64,000 bases of DNA from Bacillota bacterium (GCA_023391695.1 JAEWAK010000028.1:1-64000); one strand, 5' to 3'. Shown: positions 8,958 through 18,567, counted from the first letter of the stretch. The notes: generated by a model not told the origin, from the sequence alone. Program-made: numbers and translations.

Positions 8958-10842
8958 TCCGTAAGACCAGTTTGTTACCAGCCAGGGTAATACGGATTCT
9001 GTAAATCTCGTGTTTCCAGGCTGTCTGCAAGCGGGGGTCCGTAATAGGAAACGATTCAATTTCCACGGCGGAAATTCCGCCCAAAAGGGTCACATGTCCT
9101 AAGGAGCCTATTTCGATCGTACAGTCTGTATTATGAATGACAGTATCGGCGTTGTTACCAGCATTTTTACTGACGTTATTTGTACTGTTGTCAACTATAT
9201 TACCGAGATTACTGTGAACAAACGGTTTTTCACAGGTAATAAGGTTCAGGATAATGTCTGCTTTGCCGGAACCGGGGATAACCTCATCCGTAAGGGTAAT
9301 GTGTTTTCCTTTTTCTAATATAACCGAGCGCCGGTAGTGCCTAACGTATCCCTTATCAGGATAGGCGGAAGCAATATCCATCTCTATGGAAGCCATGTTA
9401 TTTTCAAAAGCGGTATGAATGCCGGTTGCTTTATATTCGGCTCCGTTTTTTTGCATCAGGCCGTTGATACTGGGAAGGTTATGATAATCGGACTGCATGG
9501 TCCAGATTTCATATCTTTTTGGAGAAAACGTCTTAAGGGTATAGCTTTCCACTCCGATATCGATAAACATAGGCCGGCTGTCCTTATAAACCGTAAAACT
9601 TCCCGTATCATTGTGATTATGGCTGTCATTGTTGTCCCCGGCTTTTACCGCCAGGCAAAAACGTTCGTCTCTGGCGATAAATAAGCCCACACTGGGGTAA
9701 TATAAATCTTTCTTCATTACCAATTCCCCGGATGGAAAGGAATTGATTTCGTGAAAATGAAATAAGGATTGCAGCCGGTGAAAGAGATTAATGTCCCCGG
9801 TAAGCAAAGGATCGGGATTCTTTTTAAAGTCTTCTGCCGCAAAGCTCATAAGGGAAGGGTTATCCGTACGTTTCCCGAATAAAAATTCCCGGATACCCGC
9901 ACGACCTGCAATGGGGGAGCAGTCTGCAAAATTAATATAATATTTGTCATCTACATGTACGTTTTCAATGTAAGCCGCAATATTTCTTATTTTATTATCC
10001 TGGTAAAGTGAAAGGAAATAATCCTTTGTTATGGCATTTAATATTTCCATGGTATTAAAAAGGCACAGACCGGCATGGCGGTAATACTGGGCTCCTTCGT
10101 CACAGCAGCCGTCTTCCCCGTATTCTTTTAAAAAGTAATCGATGCTTCTGGAGGCTTTAAAAAAAACTTCCGACTTGACGGAATCTGGCTGGCTACCTGT
10201 AAAAACCGTAATCAGGATATTTTGGGTGCACCATATGGTCCAATTATTCATGGGTTCGTTCTCCTTACCCATCCACCAGAAATGCTGTTTCAGATAAGGG
10301 GTGATGATCCGGAATTCCAATTCATAACCGATTCTTTTGTTAATAACCGGACTGATTTTATCGAAGGAATCTTTTAATAAATACCGGATCATAGCTAACT
10401 GCGCACCGGTTTCACAGGCAAACAGGTCTAAAACCGGGGCAGCGGAATCGGCCAGGAGGAGGCTTGGCGTGTCCCGTATATAACTGTTATGGGGCGGCAG
10501 CTGCCAGGCGCTTTCTTCACAGAGGGCAAAGATTCCGTTAATGATATCGTCCGTAAAACGGCCTTTCTTTTCGGCACATTCGGCCAGGACCAGGCTGTTC
10601 AGCGCAATTCTTCTGGCAAAGTATACATTTTCATAATTTACACGGTTCCCGGTTCTTACAAAGGACATAAACAAGGTGGCCGGAATGGGCGGATATTCAA
10701 AATTTAAGTATTGCTCCCCATTTTTGATAAGCTTATTTTTTAACGTATCGTTAAGGTCATCCCAGGTACCGTTTGCCATACAGGAATAAAAGTCGTAATC
10801 CTTGAGCGGCAGCCCGAATTCTCTTGCCAATTCATAAAACAT
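8950..10842 (-). CDS. Heparinase II/III-family polysaccharide lyase-like protein, cytoplasmic
   Basis: 630 residues: an N-terminal alpha-helical toroid-like region (to about residue 350), then a beta-sandwich domain beginning around the signature NDSHNHNDTGSFTVY and PMFIDIGVESYT, typical of heparinase II/III proteins. No signal peptide is present, so it should act on imported oligosaccharides by beta-elimination next to a uronic acid. It is the third gene of the minus-strand kinase-regulator-lyase unit, 14 nt after the regulator, with AAAGGGGG before ATG. Heparin, heparan, alginate and other uronates are all possible substrates; sequence alone does not decide. Confidence 0.82.
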   Translation of the reverse strand: MFYELAREFGLPLKDYDFYSCMANGTWDDLNDTLKNKLIKNGEQYLNFEYPPIPATLFMSFVRTGNRVNYENVYFARRIALNSLVLAECAEKKGRFTDDIINGIFALCEESAWQLPPHNSYIRDTPSLLLADSAAPVLDLFACETGAQLAMIRYLLKDSFDKISPVINKRIGYELEFRIITPYLKQHFWWMGKENEPMNNWTIWCTQNILITVFTGSQPDSVKSEVFFKASRSIDYFLKEYGEDGCCDEGAQYYRHAGLCLFNTMEILNAITKDYFLSLYQDNKIRNIAAYIENVHVDDKYYINFADCSPIAGRAGIREFLFGKRTDNPSLMSFAAEDFKKNPDPLLTGDINLFHRLQSLFHFHEINSFPSGELVMKKDLYYPSVGLFIARDERFCLAVKAGDNNDSHNHNDTGSFTVYKDSRPMFIDIGVESYTLKTFSPKRYEIWTMQSDYHNLPSINGLMQKNGAEYKATGIHTAFENNMASIEMDIASAYPDKGYVRHYRRSVILEKGKHITLTDEVIPGSGKADIILNLITCEKPFVHSNLGNIVDNSTNNVSKNAGNNADTVIHNTDCTIEIGSLGHVTLLGGISAVEIESFPITDPRLQTAWKHEIYRIRITLAGNKLVLRIT

Positions 10843-10856
10843 GCGGTTTTCCCCCT

Positions 10857-12461
10857 TTATAATTTAGTTTGCAGGTATTCCCTCGGAGAACACCCTTCCA
10901 CTTTTTTAAATACTTTACTAAAGTAAAAAGCACTTTCAAAACCGAGCCGGTCCGCTATTTCATAAATTTTTAAATCTTCGGAGATCATCAGCATTTTGGC
11001 CCGGGAAATTTTTTTCTGTGTAATGTAATCAGTAAAACCGGTATCAAAAGTTTTTTTAAACTGCAGGCTTAAATAATTCGGAGTGATGCCAAACAGGGCG
11101 GCCGTGTCATTTAGCGTAAGTTTCTCTTCCACATGGCTGTCAATGTAGGTTTTCACATTGGCAAGAATAAGGTTTTTATAGGCTTTGTGTTTGGATTTCA
11201 GCGTCTCATATAAACCGTCCCGTAATAATTCCATCCAGTTAATTACCTGTTCCATATTGATTTGTTTGTAGATTGACTGGTACCCGTCCGGATAGTTTTG
11301 AAACAGCCCCGCTACGGTTTCCTCCCCATCGGGCAGCAGGGAGATTGCCAGATGCAAAATATTTGAGGTAGCGTCCATGGCCTGAAGGTATTTGGCGGGA
11401 TACATCTGGAATAAATGAATGATTTCCGTTAAAGTACATTTAAGTATTTCCGGATCAAACTCTTCAAAGGCTTTCAGTAAGGTATCTTTAAAGAGCCCCA
11501 TGTTAAACGTATTTTTTCCGAAGTTCTCCTTACAGGAACGGAAATCATCAAAAAATACAATGGGCTTTTCCTTCCTGCAATAGGACTGGAGCTGACGTGC
11601 TTCCTGATAGGACTCCGCAATGGCAAGGGGATTAAAACGGATACTCCCCACGCTGGAATGTATGGTTACGTTAAAATAATTGTGAACCATGGCAAAGGAG
11701 GATTGGAGGGCTTTAGTAATTTTCTCCCGGTATGCCGTGGAATTGTCGGCTTCAAGGCAGAAGATGATGCAAAAATGCTTCAGTTCCAGGGAAGAAAGGT
11801 AGCAGGGAATATATTTTGCGATTAATTCCCGAAGCATTTGAATGGTGCTGTAATACAGTTTTATCAGTTTGGCCTGTTCCATGGATTCGGAACCGGGTAT
11901 TGCTATGGTACAAAGGGCCGAAACATAGGATTTTGCGGTGAAATCTAAATTTAAATCTTTTGCCTGCAGCCGGAACTGGCTTTCACTTCCGAAGAGATTA
12001 TGCAGCAGGTAAATAAAAAACTTTTCATAGAAGTTATGTATATTCGTTTCTCCATCGCCGGATGGCAATGTATAATTATATTCCTGTATTATATTTAATG
12101 CCTTTGCTATGGTTTCCTCCAGAACTTCGGCAGTTAACTCCAACTTTATTAAATAGTCAAGGATGCCATATTTGACAGCTTCTTTAATGAATGGGAATTC
12201 TTCATAACTGGTTAAAATAATAAACAAAGGGAATTTCCCGTAAGTGTCCTGACAGGTTTTAATCAGCTCAAGACCATCCATAATCGGCATTTTAATATCG
12301 GTTATGACGATCCGGGGTGAGTGCTGCTTAATCAGGGTCAAAGCCTGTTTTCCGTTAAAGGCGGCGCCGCAGACTTCAATGCCATACTCATTCCAGTTCA
12401 GCATGGATTTGATCCCTACCTGTACCAGGGGCTCATCATCTACGATCAGAAGTTTTATCAT
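10857..12461 (-). CDS. YesN-type response regulator with AraC DNA-binding domain
   Basis: About 534 residues. An N-terminal receiver domain shows the acidic pair (LLIVDDEP) and phosphoacceptor Asp55 in IVITDIKMP, with a later T-S and LIKLE region. A central linker of about 280 residues follows. The C-terminal AraC double helix-turn-helix is clear (LNDTAALFGITPNYLSLQF and FESAFYFSKVFKK). The start is the ATG at 12461, with GGAGG 9 nt upstream; a TTG nine codons earlier lies inside the kinase gene. Only 1 nt separates it from the kinase stop, so translation is probably coupled. Predicted to activate the adjacent lyase and divergent transporter genes. Confidence 0.9.
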   Translation of the reverse strand: MIKLLIVDDEPLVQVGIKSMLNWNEYGIEVCGAAFNGKQALTLIKQHSPRIVITDIKMPIMDGLELIKTCQDTYGKFPLFIILTSYEEFPFIKEAVKYGILDYLIKLELTAEVLEETIAKALNIIQEYNYTLPSGDGETNIHNFYEKFFIYLLHNLFGSESQFRLQAKDLNLDFTAKSYVSALCTIAIPGSESMEQAKLIKLYYSTIQMLRELIAKYIPCYLSSLELKHFCIIFCLEADNSTAYREKITKALQSSFAMVHNYFNVTIHSSVGSIRFNPLAIAESYQEARQLQSYCRKEKPIVFFDDFRSCKENFGKNTFNMGLFKDTLLKAFEEFDPEILKCTLTEIIHLFQMYPAKYLQAMDATSNILHLAISLLPDGEETVAGLFQNYPDGYQSIYKQINMEQVINWMELLRDGLYETLKSKHKAYKNLILANVKTYIDSHVEEKLTLNDTAALFGITPNYLSLQFKKTFDTGFTDYITQKKISRAKMLMISEDLKIYEIADRLGFESAFYFSKVFKKVEGCSPREYLQTKL

Positions 12462-12462
12462 A

Positions 12463-14295
12463 CTAAGATACCTCCGTATCCGGTTCAATAATCATATAGG
12501 GAATCGTGATTGTTATCATGGTATATTTACCGGGTTCACTTGCAATGTTTAGTCCGTACTCCGGCCCAAAAGTATATTGAATACGATGTTTTACGTTATC
12601 AATCCCTAATTTTTTAAAGAATTCCGATTTGTTTTTGGAATTACCTGTCAGGGTTTCCGTAATTTGTTCCTCATCCATTCCGATTCCGTTATCTTTTATT
12701 TCAATCCGGATATCCTTTTCCTGACGCCTTATGTCTATCATTATGAAACCGGATTCACCTTTGGGTTCGATACCATGGAAGATGGCGTTTTCCACCATGG
12801 GCTGGAGGGTGAACTTTAAGATCTGGCAGTTATATAAATCATCGCTTTCGATATGGTACTCCAGGGAAATGCTGCCGCCGTAACGGTACTTTTGTATCAA
12901 AAAGTAATTATCCAGCAAAGCAATTTCTTCCCGGATTGTATGTATTTGCTGGATATCTTTTGAAATGGCACGCATTAATCTGGATAAGGCCGTGGTCATT
13001 TCGGCAATACCGGCTGCATTTTGAATGGTAGCCATCCACTTGATTGAATTTAAGGTATTGTATAAAAAATGCGGATTAATCTGGCTCTGCAGTATTTGGT
13101 ATTCCAGTTCCTTTTTTTCCTTTTCCGATTCGATCCTGGTATTCATTAATTGTACGATATCCGTGGATAGGGTGTTGATTCCTTTTCCGATCTCTCCTAA
13201 CTCATTGTCCCATTCAATTTCATAATCATGGGAGAAATCACCCTGTGCAATTAATTTTATTTTCTTATTTATCCTGCGAAGGGGGGTATTGATTAATTTA
13301 TTCAGGTAATAAGTCAGGGAAACACCCAGGCCGATCACGATAAAACTGATCAGTGCAATGAGGATGAGGTACACTTTTTTCTGCTGTGAAAATTGAATTT
13401 CGGATAAGCTTTGGGTCAAATACCACCCGTCCAGGGAGGAACCTACGGTTACCATGGTACGTTTGATACCATTTTCATCGGTTACATCCACAACGGAATA
13501 TTTGTCTGACCTAAGGGCCTGGTCGTCCATAAGGGCGTATTCCGGACGGATCTCCATATATTTGCCGTTTTGGATCTGGTAGGTTTTATCCTGTATGGTT
13601 AAGTACAGGTTACTGTCTTGCGGGATTTTATAATTTTCAATGGATCTTGTCAGCAGTTTGCTGGATACGGATATATAACACCAGCCGACTTCTTTGGAAT
13701 CATAGGGGTAATAAACCGGGTTGATGATGGGAATAATCTGTGCACCGGGATTCTCACTGAAAAGATCGGTCACCAGTCCGGCCCATTTTTTCATGGAGCC
13801 GCCGTATAAAGTTTCAAAATAGGGCTGAGCTTCAATGGTATCAACAATATCCGAGGTTTTAAAGGAGGTTACGGAAGCATACTGCAGGTAATTTTTATTA
13901 AAATTACTGATCAGGATACGGTCTATGTAGAGGCTGGAACGGTTGTTGCGGTATTCTTCCCTTAAGCGGTTCCAGGCTGTATTTACTTCCTCATAGTATC
14001 GGTTTCGGTCATAATATTTGGGAGTCGGGTTTGTTGAGGTTGATTCCAAATATTTTGAAATCTGAATGTTGGAGGAACACCATTTGGATAAGGTTATAAT
14101 GGGAGCCATATCACTGGAAATGGTATTCAGGATCAGCTGCAGGTTGTATTTGGTGGATTGGCTTAAACTCTGCAGTAGCAGGTGCTGAAAGGTGCTAAGG
14201 CAGATGGAAGCAATTAAAATGGTTATTACTAAAGTAAAAATGGTTGAAATCCGTATGATTTTTGACTTAATTCCATGGAAGGTATATTTTTTCAT
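12463..14295 (-). CDS. YesM-type sensor histidine kinase
   Basis: 610 residues. A transmembrane segment near 13-35 and another near 300-322 flank a large extracellular sensor. HAMP follows (TPLRRINKKIKLIAQGDFSH). The His_kinase domain has the invariant NPHFLYNTLN with the phosphorylated His near residue 409. The ATPase domain shows ENAIFHG (N-box) and DNGIGMD (G1 box). It is the first gene of the minus-strand unit. ATG follows TAGGAGA at normal spacing. It probably senses an extracellular sugar or the loaded binding protein encoded divergently. Confidence 0.92.
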   Translation of the reverse strand: MKKYTFHGIKSKIIRISTIFTLVITILIASICLSTFQHLLLQSLSQSTKYNLQLILNTISSDMAPIITLSKWCSSNIQISKYLESTSTNPTPKYYDRNRYYEEVNTAWNRLREEYRNNRSSLYIDRILISNFNKNYLQYASVTSFKTSDIVDTIEAQPYFETLYGGSMKKWAGLVTDLFSENPGAQIIPIINPVYYPYDSKEVGWCYISVSSKLLTRSIENYKIPQDSNLYLTIQDKTYQIQNGKYMEIRPEYALMDDQALRSDKYSVVDVTDENGIKRTMVTVGSSLDGWYLTQSLSEIQFSQQKKVYLILIALISFIVIGLGVSLTYYLNKLINTPLRRINKKIKLIAQGDFSHDYEIEWDNELGEIGKGINTLSTDIVQLMNTRIESEKEKKELEYQILQSQINPHFLYNTLNSIKWMATIQNAAGIAEMTTALSRLMRAISKDIQQIHTIREEIALLDNYFLIQKYRYGGSISLEYHIESDDLYNCQILKFTLQPMVENAIFHGIEPKGESGFIMIDIRRQEKDIRIEIKDNGIGMDEEQITETLTGNSKNKSEFFKKLGIDNVKHRIQYTFGPEYGLNIASEPGKYTMITITIPYMIIEPDTEVS

Positions 14296-14677
14296 AATGA
14301 TCTCCTATTCGAGGATAAGCCGGCCCGTATTTAATAAAAATTGTAAACACTCGCAATGTAAATGTCAACCGAAAACAATTTAGATTCTTGCGGCGAAAAA
14401 AGCTGGGCGGGTACCGGTGCAAGGTTGGGGAAGCTTTTCGCCGTACAAGTTAAAAATAGTATTGTTTTTTATGAAAAATTACATGTTTTTAGAAGGAACG
14501 AAAAATTAAGAGAAAAGTAACCCGGGGAAAAATAAAAAGTGAATTATTTTTAATAAATATTCCATGTAACCGGGACCCCCGGGTATATTATAATTAATTA
14601 TGTAAATCGATATGGTACTTAAGGTTTGTACAAACCGGTATTTCAAGATTTACCAAAAAAATTTTGGGAGGTATTTT
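14296..14677. promoter_or_regulatory. Divergent control region, kinase operon / second sugar transporter
   Basis: A 382-bp region. ACCCGGGG (14520-14527) and CCCCGGGT (14576-14583) form an 8-bp perfect inverted repeat 48 bp apart. GTAACCCGGG and GTAACCGGGA also read as direct repeats, the usual arrangement for AraC-type regulators. A TATTATAAT-like -10 sequence follows at about 14586-14594 without a good -35, as expected for an activator-dependent promoter of the binding-protein gene. The operator assignment is inference. Confidence 0.4.
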
Positions 14678-16039
14678 ATGAAAAGAGGTCAAAGCGGGTA
14701 TACCAGGTCCGCAACGTTAAAAAAAGTGATAAGCCTTGTGCTGCTGCTGTCAATGGTACTGACCATGGTTTCCGGGTGCGGTTCCAGGGGAGGAAGCAAT
14801 ACTGCACAGGAGGCTTCGGGATCAGGAACAGAAACAGGAAAAGATTCTGGCGGGGCAAAAGAAACGACAAAAATAAAGTGGGCGGTCTGGGATATTGCCT
14901 TAACTACATATTATCAGCCTTTGATCGATGCCTATAAGGTAAAAAATCCGGATGTTGAAATTGAAATGGTGGATCTTGGGTCACAGGATTATATGACCGC
15001 ACTGTCAACCCAACTGGCAGGCAATGACACGGATCTGGATGTTGTGCTGGTAAAAGATATTCCGGGATATTCAAACCTGGTCTCTAAAAATGTGCTGGAG
15101 CCGGTGGATACAGCCGGTATGGACTTATCCGCTTACAGCGGCGTGACAGAACAGATTCTGGTAAATGATAAACTCTATGCATTACCGTTTCGGAGTGATT
15201 TCTGGATACTATTTTATAATAAAGATATTTTCGATGCTGCCGGAGCTTCTTATCCTTCCAATGATATGACATTGGAGCAGTATGACCAGCTTGCCAGGGC
15301 AGTGACGAAAACTGACCTGGGAAATGAAGTATACGGTTCCCATTACCATACCTGGCGGTCAACCATCCAGTTACTTGGAGTATTGGACGGAAAGAATTCC
15401 ATCGTAGACGGTAATTATGATTTCTTAAAACCCTATTATGAAATGGTTCTTGCGGAGCAGAAGGATGGGGTATGCCAGGATTATGCCACATTAAAGACCA
15501 GTAATTTGCATTATTCCGCTGCTTTTGCAAAAGGCAATGTGGCAATGCTGAATATGGGTTCATGGTTTATTCCTACATTAATTGATAAGATAAAGACAGG
15601 GGAATTTTCAGATATTAAGAATTGGGGCCTGGCTAAATATCCCCATCCGGAAGGGGTCGAAGCAGGTACGACTTTAGGAACCATTACTTCTATAGCAGTT
15701 GCGTCAGCATCGAAAAACAAAGAGATTTCAGCTGATTTTGCGAAATTTGTAAGCGGTACGGAAGGTGCTGAAGTGATCGCGAAGACCGGTACTTTCCCGG
15801 CAATCAAGACCGATGCCGTTCTGGCTGCCATATCAGGTCTGGAAGGTTTCCCGTCTGATGCAGAAAGCAAAGAAGCATTAAAGACCGTGAAAACTTATCT
15901 GGAAATGCCGTTGAATGTAAAAAGTGCGGAGATTGATACCGTGTTAAACGACGGACATGATTACATTATGACCGAGACAAAAACAATTGATGAGGGCATA
16001 GCATACATGAATGAAGAAGTATCTAAATTACTTCAGTAG
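14678..16039 (+). CDS. Extracellular sugar-binding lipoprotein, family 1 type
   Basis: 453 residues from the ATG at 14678, which has GGGAGG 7 nt upstream; an earlier in-frame ATG lacks a ribosome site. The lipoprotein signal ends in TMVSGC, followed by a Gly/Ser/Thr linker. The mature protein has the length and look of MalE/UgpB-like binding proteins (KIKWAVWDIALTTYYQPL, then a hinge-like ALPFRSDFWILFYNK). It would deliver sugar to the two permeases 470 bp and more downstream. It is divergent from the kinase-regulator-lyase unit, which probably controls it. Confidence 0.9.
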   Translation: MKRGQSGYTRSATLKKVISLVLLLSMVLTMVSGCGSRGGSNTAQEASGSGTETGKDSGGAKETTKIKWAVWDIALTTYYQPLIDAYKVKNPDVEIEMVDLGSQDYMTALSTQLAGNDTDLDVVLVKDIPGYSNLVSKNVLEPVDTAGMDLSAYSGVTEQILVNDKLYALPFRSDFWILFYNKDIFDAAGASYPSNDMTLEQYDQLARAVTKTDLGNEVYGSHYHTWRSTIQLLGVLDGKNSIVDGNYDFLKPYYEMVLAEQKDGVCQDYATLKTSNLHYSAAFAKGNVAMLNMGSWFIPTLIDKIKTGEFSDIKNWGLAKYPHPEGVEAGTTLGTITSIAVASASKNKEISADFAKFVSGTEGAEVIAKTGTFPAIKTDAVLAAISGLEGFPSDAESKEALKTVKTYLEMPLNVKSAEIDTVLNDGHDYIMTETKTIDEGIAYMNEEVSKLLQ

Positions 16040-16166
16040 GAACTTTCGTAATAATGGAAAGTATTTAAATAGGATCATGGTGCATTCTCCTTTCTTGCCG
16101 CAATTGCTCCTTATTATTTGTAGGTCTAGAGCTTGGTTTTGCATATACAAAGGGGTTTGAGTTTTA

Positions 16167-16211
16167 GTGTGCCGGCAAGCTGATATCCATACGAATTGCT
16201 TGCCGGTGCAC
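16167..16211. other. Strong hairpin downstream of binding-protein gene
   Basis: GTGTGCCGGCAAGC (16167-16180) pairs over 14 positions (two G-T) with GCTTGCCGGTGCAC (16198-16211), leaving a 17-nt loop. No U-run follows, so it is more likely an mRNA-stabilising or processing hairpin than a simple terminator. It abuts the MITE-like element. Confidence 0.5.
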
Positions 16212-16376
16212 GAGAGCGTGTTTGAAAAATCATTGCACTGGACTGGATGCTCCACTTTGCGGCATGCTGCGTCACAATTTTGGGAACGTAGCCCCGCTAC
16301 GCGTCCAAAATCGTTTCTTGCCTCCCACAAAGTGGAGCATTCAGTCAAGTACAAGCATTTTTCAAACACACTCTAG
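16211..16376. mobile_element. 166-bp palindromic MITE-like element, copy 1
   Basis: An imperfect palindrome over its whole length, with ends AGCGTGTTTGAAAAA and the complement of AGTGTGTTTGAAAAA, and centre CGTAGCCCCGCTACG. A second element of exactly the same length lies at 36005-36170. It encodes no protein; short ORFs across it are by-products of the palindrome. It interrupts the gap between a binding protein and its permeases, where its transcript would fold into a long hairpin. Confidence 0.75.
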
Positions 16377-16474
16377 CAGAAATGGTATATGGAAAATAGC
16401 CCGCATTCTTTTGACAGTAATATATTTAATCAGTTAAACATTTATGAAATTAACAAGTTCCATATTGAAAAGAA

Positions 16475-16509
16475 AAGGAGGAAAGCCATTATCCGGCTTA
16501 TAAAAGATG
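16475..16509 (+). promoter_or_regulatory. Split ribosome-binding region: SD, hairpin, then ATG
   Basis: AAGGAGG (16475-16481) is 25 nt from the ATG (16507), too far for normal initiation. Between them AAGCC (16483-16487) and GGCTT (16495-16499) can pair. Folding that 17-nt hairpin leaves 1 + 7 unpaired nt, an effective spacing of 8. An in-frame stop at 16501 excludes any earlier start. Confidence 0.55.
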
Positions 16510-17580
16510 AGGCATGAAAAGATATCTCCTGAGAAGGAACGCCAAAATATTATAAAAATACATAAACTTGAAACAAAGCTTGATATGCTTAACAGGAATC
16601 TGGACCTGGTACAAACGGAAAAGAAAAAAACAGAAATTTTAACTCAGATTTCAAAAATACGGAGCAGGATTAAGAAAATAAAATCAGGGGCTTTCTTTAT
16701 CCGTGAAACCAAAAGGGATTTAATTGCGTATTCTTTTATTGCCCCGAACTTTATCGGGTTTGCGGTATTTACCTTGGGTCCCATTTTGTTTGCCTTTTTA
16801 CTGGCATTTATGTCCTGGGACGGCAATAATCCCATTCATTTTGTAGGGTTCGGTAATTTTATCCGGCTTGGGGATGATACCAGATTTAAGGTCGCCTTTA
16901 TGAATACAATTATTTACTGTATTGTGACGGTACCCTTAACTCTGACGGCAGCCCTTCTTCTTGCTATCGTATTAAACCAGAAAATAGCCGGGCGGAATTT
17001 CTTCCGTACCATAAGCTTTTTCCCTTATGTTGCCTCCTTAGTAGCGGTGGCTGCGGTGTGGAATATGATTTTCAGCCCCGGTGCCGGCATTGTTAATGTT
17101 GCCTTAAGCCATCTGGGAGTTGCAAAAGAGAATCTGCCCGGATGGGCTGCAGATGCACACTGGGCAATGCTCACGGTCATTTTGTTCAGTGTCTGGAAAT
17201 CCATGGGGTATTATATGGTCATCTACCTGGCCGGACTCCAGGGGATATCCGGGGAATTATATGAAGCTTCCAGTCTGGACGGTGCAAATATGTGGCAGAA
17301 ATTCAGGTTTATAACCTGGCCCCAGTTGAAACCGACAACGTTTTTTGTTGTGATTATGTTAATGATAAACAGCTTTAAGGTATATGACCAGGTTTACATG
17401 ATAACCCAGGGCGGCCCGGGTACCTCCACACTGGTTATGGTATATCATATCTATCAGACAGCTTTTGTAACTTCAACGGATTACGGTTATGCCAGTGCAA
17501 TTTCAATGGTTCTTTTTGCCATGGTGCTTTTGGTGACCTTAATACAGTTCAAAGGTGAAAAAAACTATGAAAATGCATAA
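16507..17580 (+). CDS. Carbohydrate ABC permease, UgpA/MalF type, with N-terminal coiled coil
   Basis: 357 residues, about 60 longer than usual for this family. Residues 1-60 are highly charged and likely coiled coil (KLETKLDMLNRNLDLVQTE ...), before the first hydrophobic segment near 75. Six membrane segments and the EAA-type motif YEASSLDGANMWQKF / WPQLKP follow. It pairs with the UgpE-type permease 31 bp downstream. Start choice rests on an in-frame stop six bases upstream. The extension could contact a partner such as the shared ATPase; its role is unknown. Confidence 0.88.
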   Translation: MRHEKISPEKERQNIIKIHKLETKLDMLNRNLDLVQTEKKKTEILTQISKIRSRIKKIKSGAFFIRETKRDLIAYSFIAPNFIGFAVFTLGPILFAFLLAFMSWDGNNPIHFVGFGNFIRLGDDTRFKVAFMNTIIYCIVTVPLTLTAALLLAIVLNQKIAGRNFFRTISFFPYVASLVAVAAVWNMIFSPGAGIVNVALSHLGVAKENLPGWAADAHWAMLTVILFSVWKSMGYYMVIYLAGLQGISGELYEASSLDGANMWQKFRFITWPQLKPTTFFVVIMLMINSFKVYDQVYMITQGGPGTSTLVMVYHIYQTAFVTSTDYGYASAISMVLFAMVLLVTLIQFKGEKNYENA

Positions 17581-17611
17581 CTTATTTTGTGAAAGATAGG
17601 AGGATATAACC

Positions 17612-18448
17612 ATGAAACAGAAAGAAAAAAAGCTACGGATAGGGAAAATGATACTTTATGTGTTACTGATTATAATTGCATTTATCATGCTGATTCCTTT
17701 TGCATGGATGCTGTCCGCATCGTTAAAGTATGATAAAGATGTATTTTCAGTGCCCATTCAGTGGATTCCCAGGGAACCAAGGTGGCAGAATTATATAGAA
17801 ATATGGAAGAAGATACCCCTGCTGCAATTTGTGCTGAACACTTCAAAGCTGACTTTGATCGTAACGGCGCTGCAATTATTGACCAGCAGCTTTGCAGCCT
17901 ACGCATTTTCCAAGCTGGATTTTAAATATAAGAATGTCCTGTTTATGGCTTACATAGCTACCATAGCAGTACCCTGGCAGGTATATATGGTGCCCCAGTT
18001 TATGATGATGAGGTCCCTGGGATTAAACGATACACATCTGGCGATCATAATACTCCAGGCCTTTTCCGCTTTTGGTGTATTTATGATGAGACAGTTTTAT
18101 CAGGGGATTCCGGATTCCCTTTGTGAGGCCGCGAGAATAGACGGAATGAATGAATACCGGATTTACGGGAAGATCATGCTTCCACTTTCTAAGCCGGCGC
18201 TTTCCACCTTAGTGATCTTTACTTTCGTTTCTACCTGGAATGATTTCCTAGGGCCAAGTATTTATCTGACAACCCAAAGCAAAAAGACGATCCAGATCGG
18301 CCTGAGAATGTTCATAGGACAGTATTCATCGGACTACGGCCTGATTATGGCTGCTTCGGTTATTTCACTGATTCCCGTGCTGGCCGTATTTATGGCTCTG
18401 CAGAAATATTTCGTGGAAGGAATTGCGGCAACCGGTATTAAGGGTTAA
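17612..18448 (+). CDS. Carbohydrate ABC permease, UgpE/MalG type
   Basis: 278 residues, six hydrophobic segments, EAA-type motif CEAARIDGMNEYRIYG followed by LPLSKP. TAGGAGG lies 8 nt before the ATG. It is the last gene of the second uptake system and completes the binding protein and UgpA-type permease. No ATPase is encoded alongside, so a shared MsmX/UgpC-type ATPase elsewhere is expected. Confidence 0.92.
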   Translation: MKQKEKKLRIGKMILYVLLIIIAFIMLIPFAWMLSASLKYDKDVFSVPIQWIPREPRWQNYIEIWKKIPLLQFVLNTSKLTLIVTALQLLTSSFAAYAFSKLDFKYKNVLFMAYIATIAVPWQVYMVPQFMMMRSLGLNDTHLAIIILQAFSAFGVFMMRQFYQGIPDSLCEAARIDGMNEYRIYGKIMLPLSKPALSTLVIFTFVSTWNDFLGPSIYLTTQSKKTIQIGLRMFIGQYSSDYGLIMAASVISLIPVLAVFMALQKYFVEGIAATGIKG

Positions 18449-18538
18449 CCCCAGGACAAACCGTAATCCGTTTGTATTAAGGATAAAATATTTAATATAG
18501 TAGAAAAATATTAAACTGATAAATCATAAATGGGGTAA

Positions 18539-18567
18539 TTGACTTATATTGGTAATGATATTATACT
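18539..18567 (+). promoter_or_regulatory. Sigma-A-type promoter upstream of HPr-like gene
   Basis: TTGACT (18539-18544), 17 bp, TATACT (18562-18567). An inverted repeat TTGGTA/TACCAA overlaps it and could be an operator. It would give a leader of about 200 nt before the HPr-like gene. Nothing else was recognised in 18449-18773. Confidence 0.6.

Noticed and set aside
16028..16437. Several 60-110 residue ORFs on both strands
   Set aside because: They read through the palindromic MITE-like element; similar frames appear in the second copy at 35929-36231. They are by-products of the palindrome.
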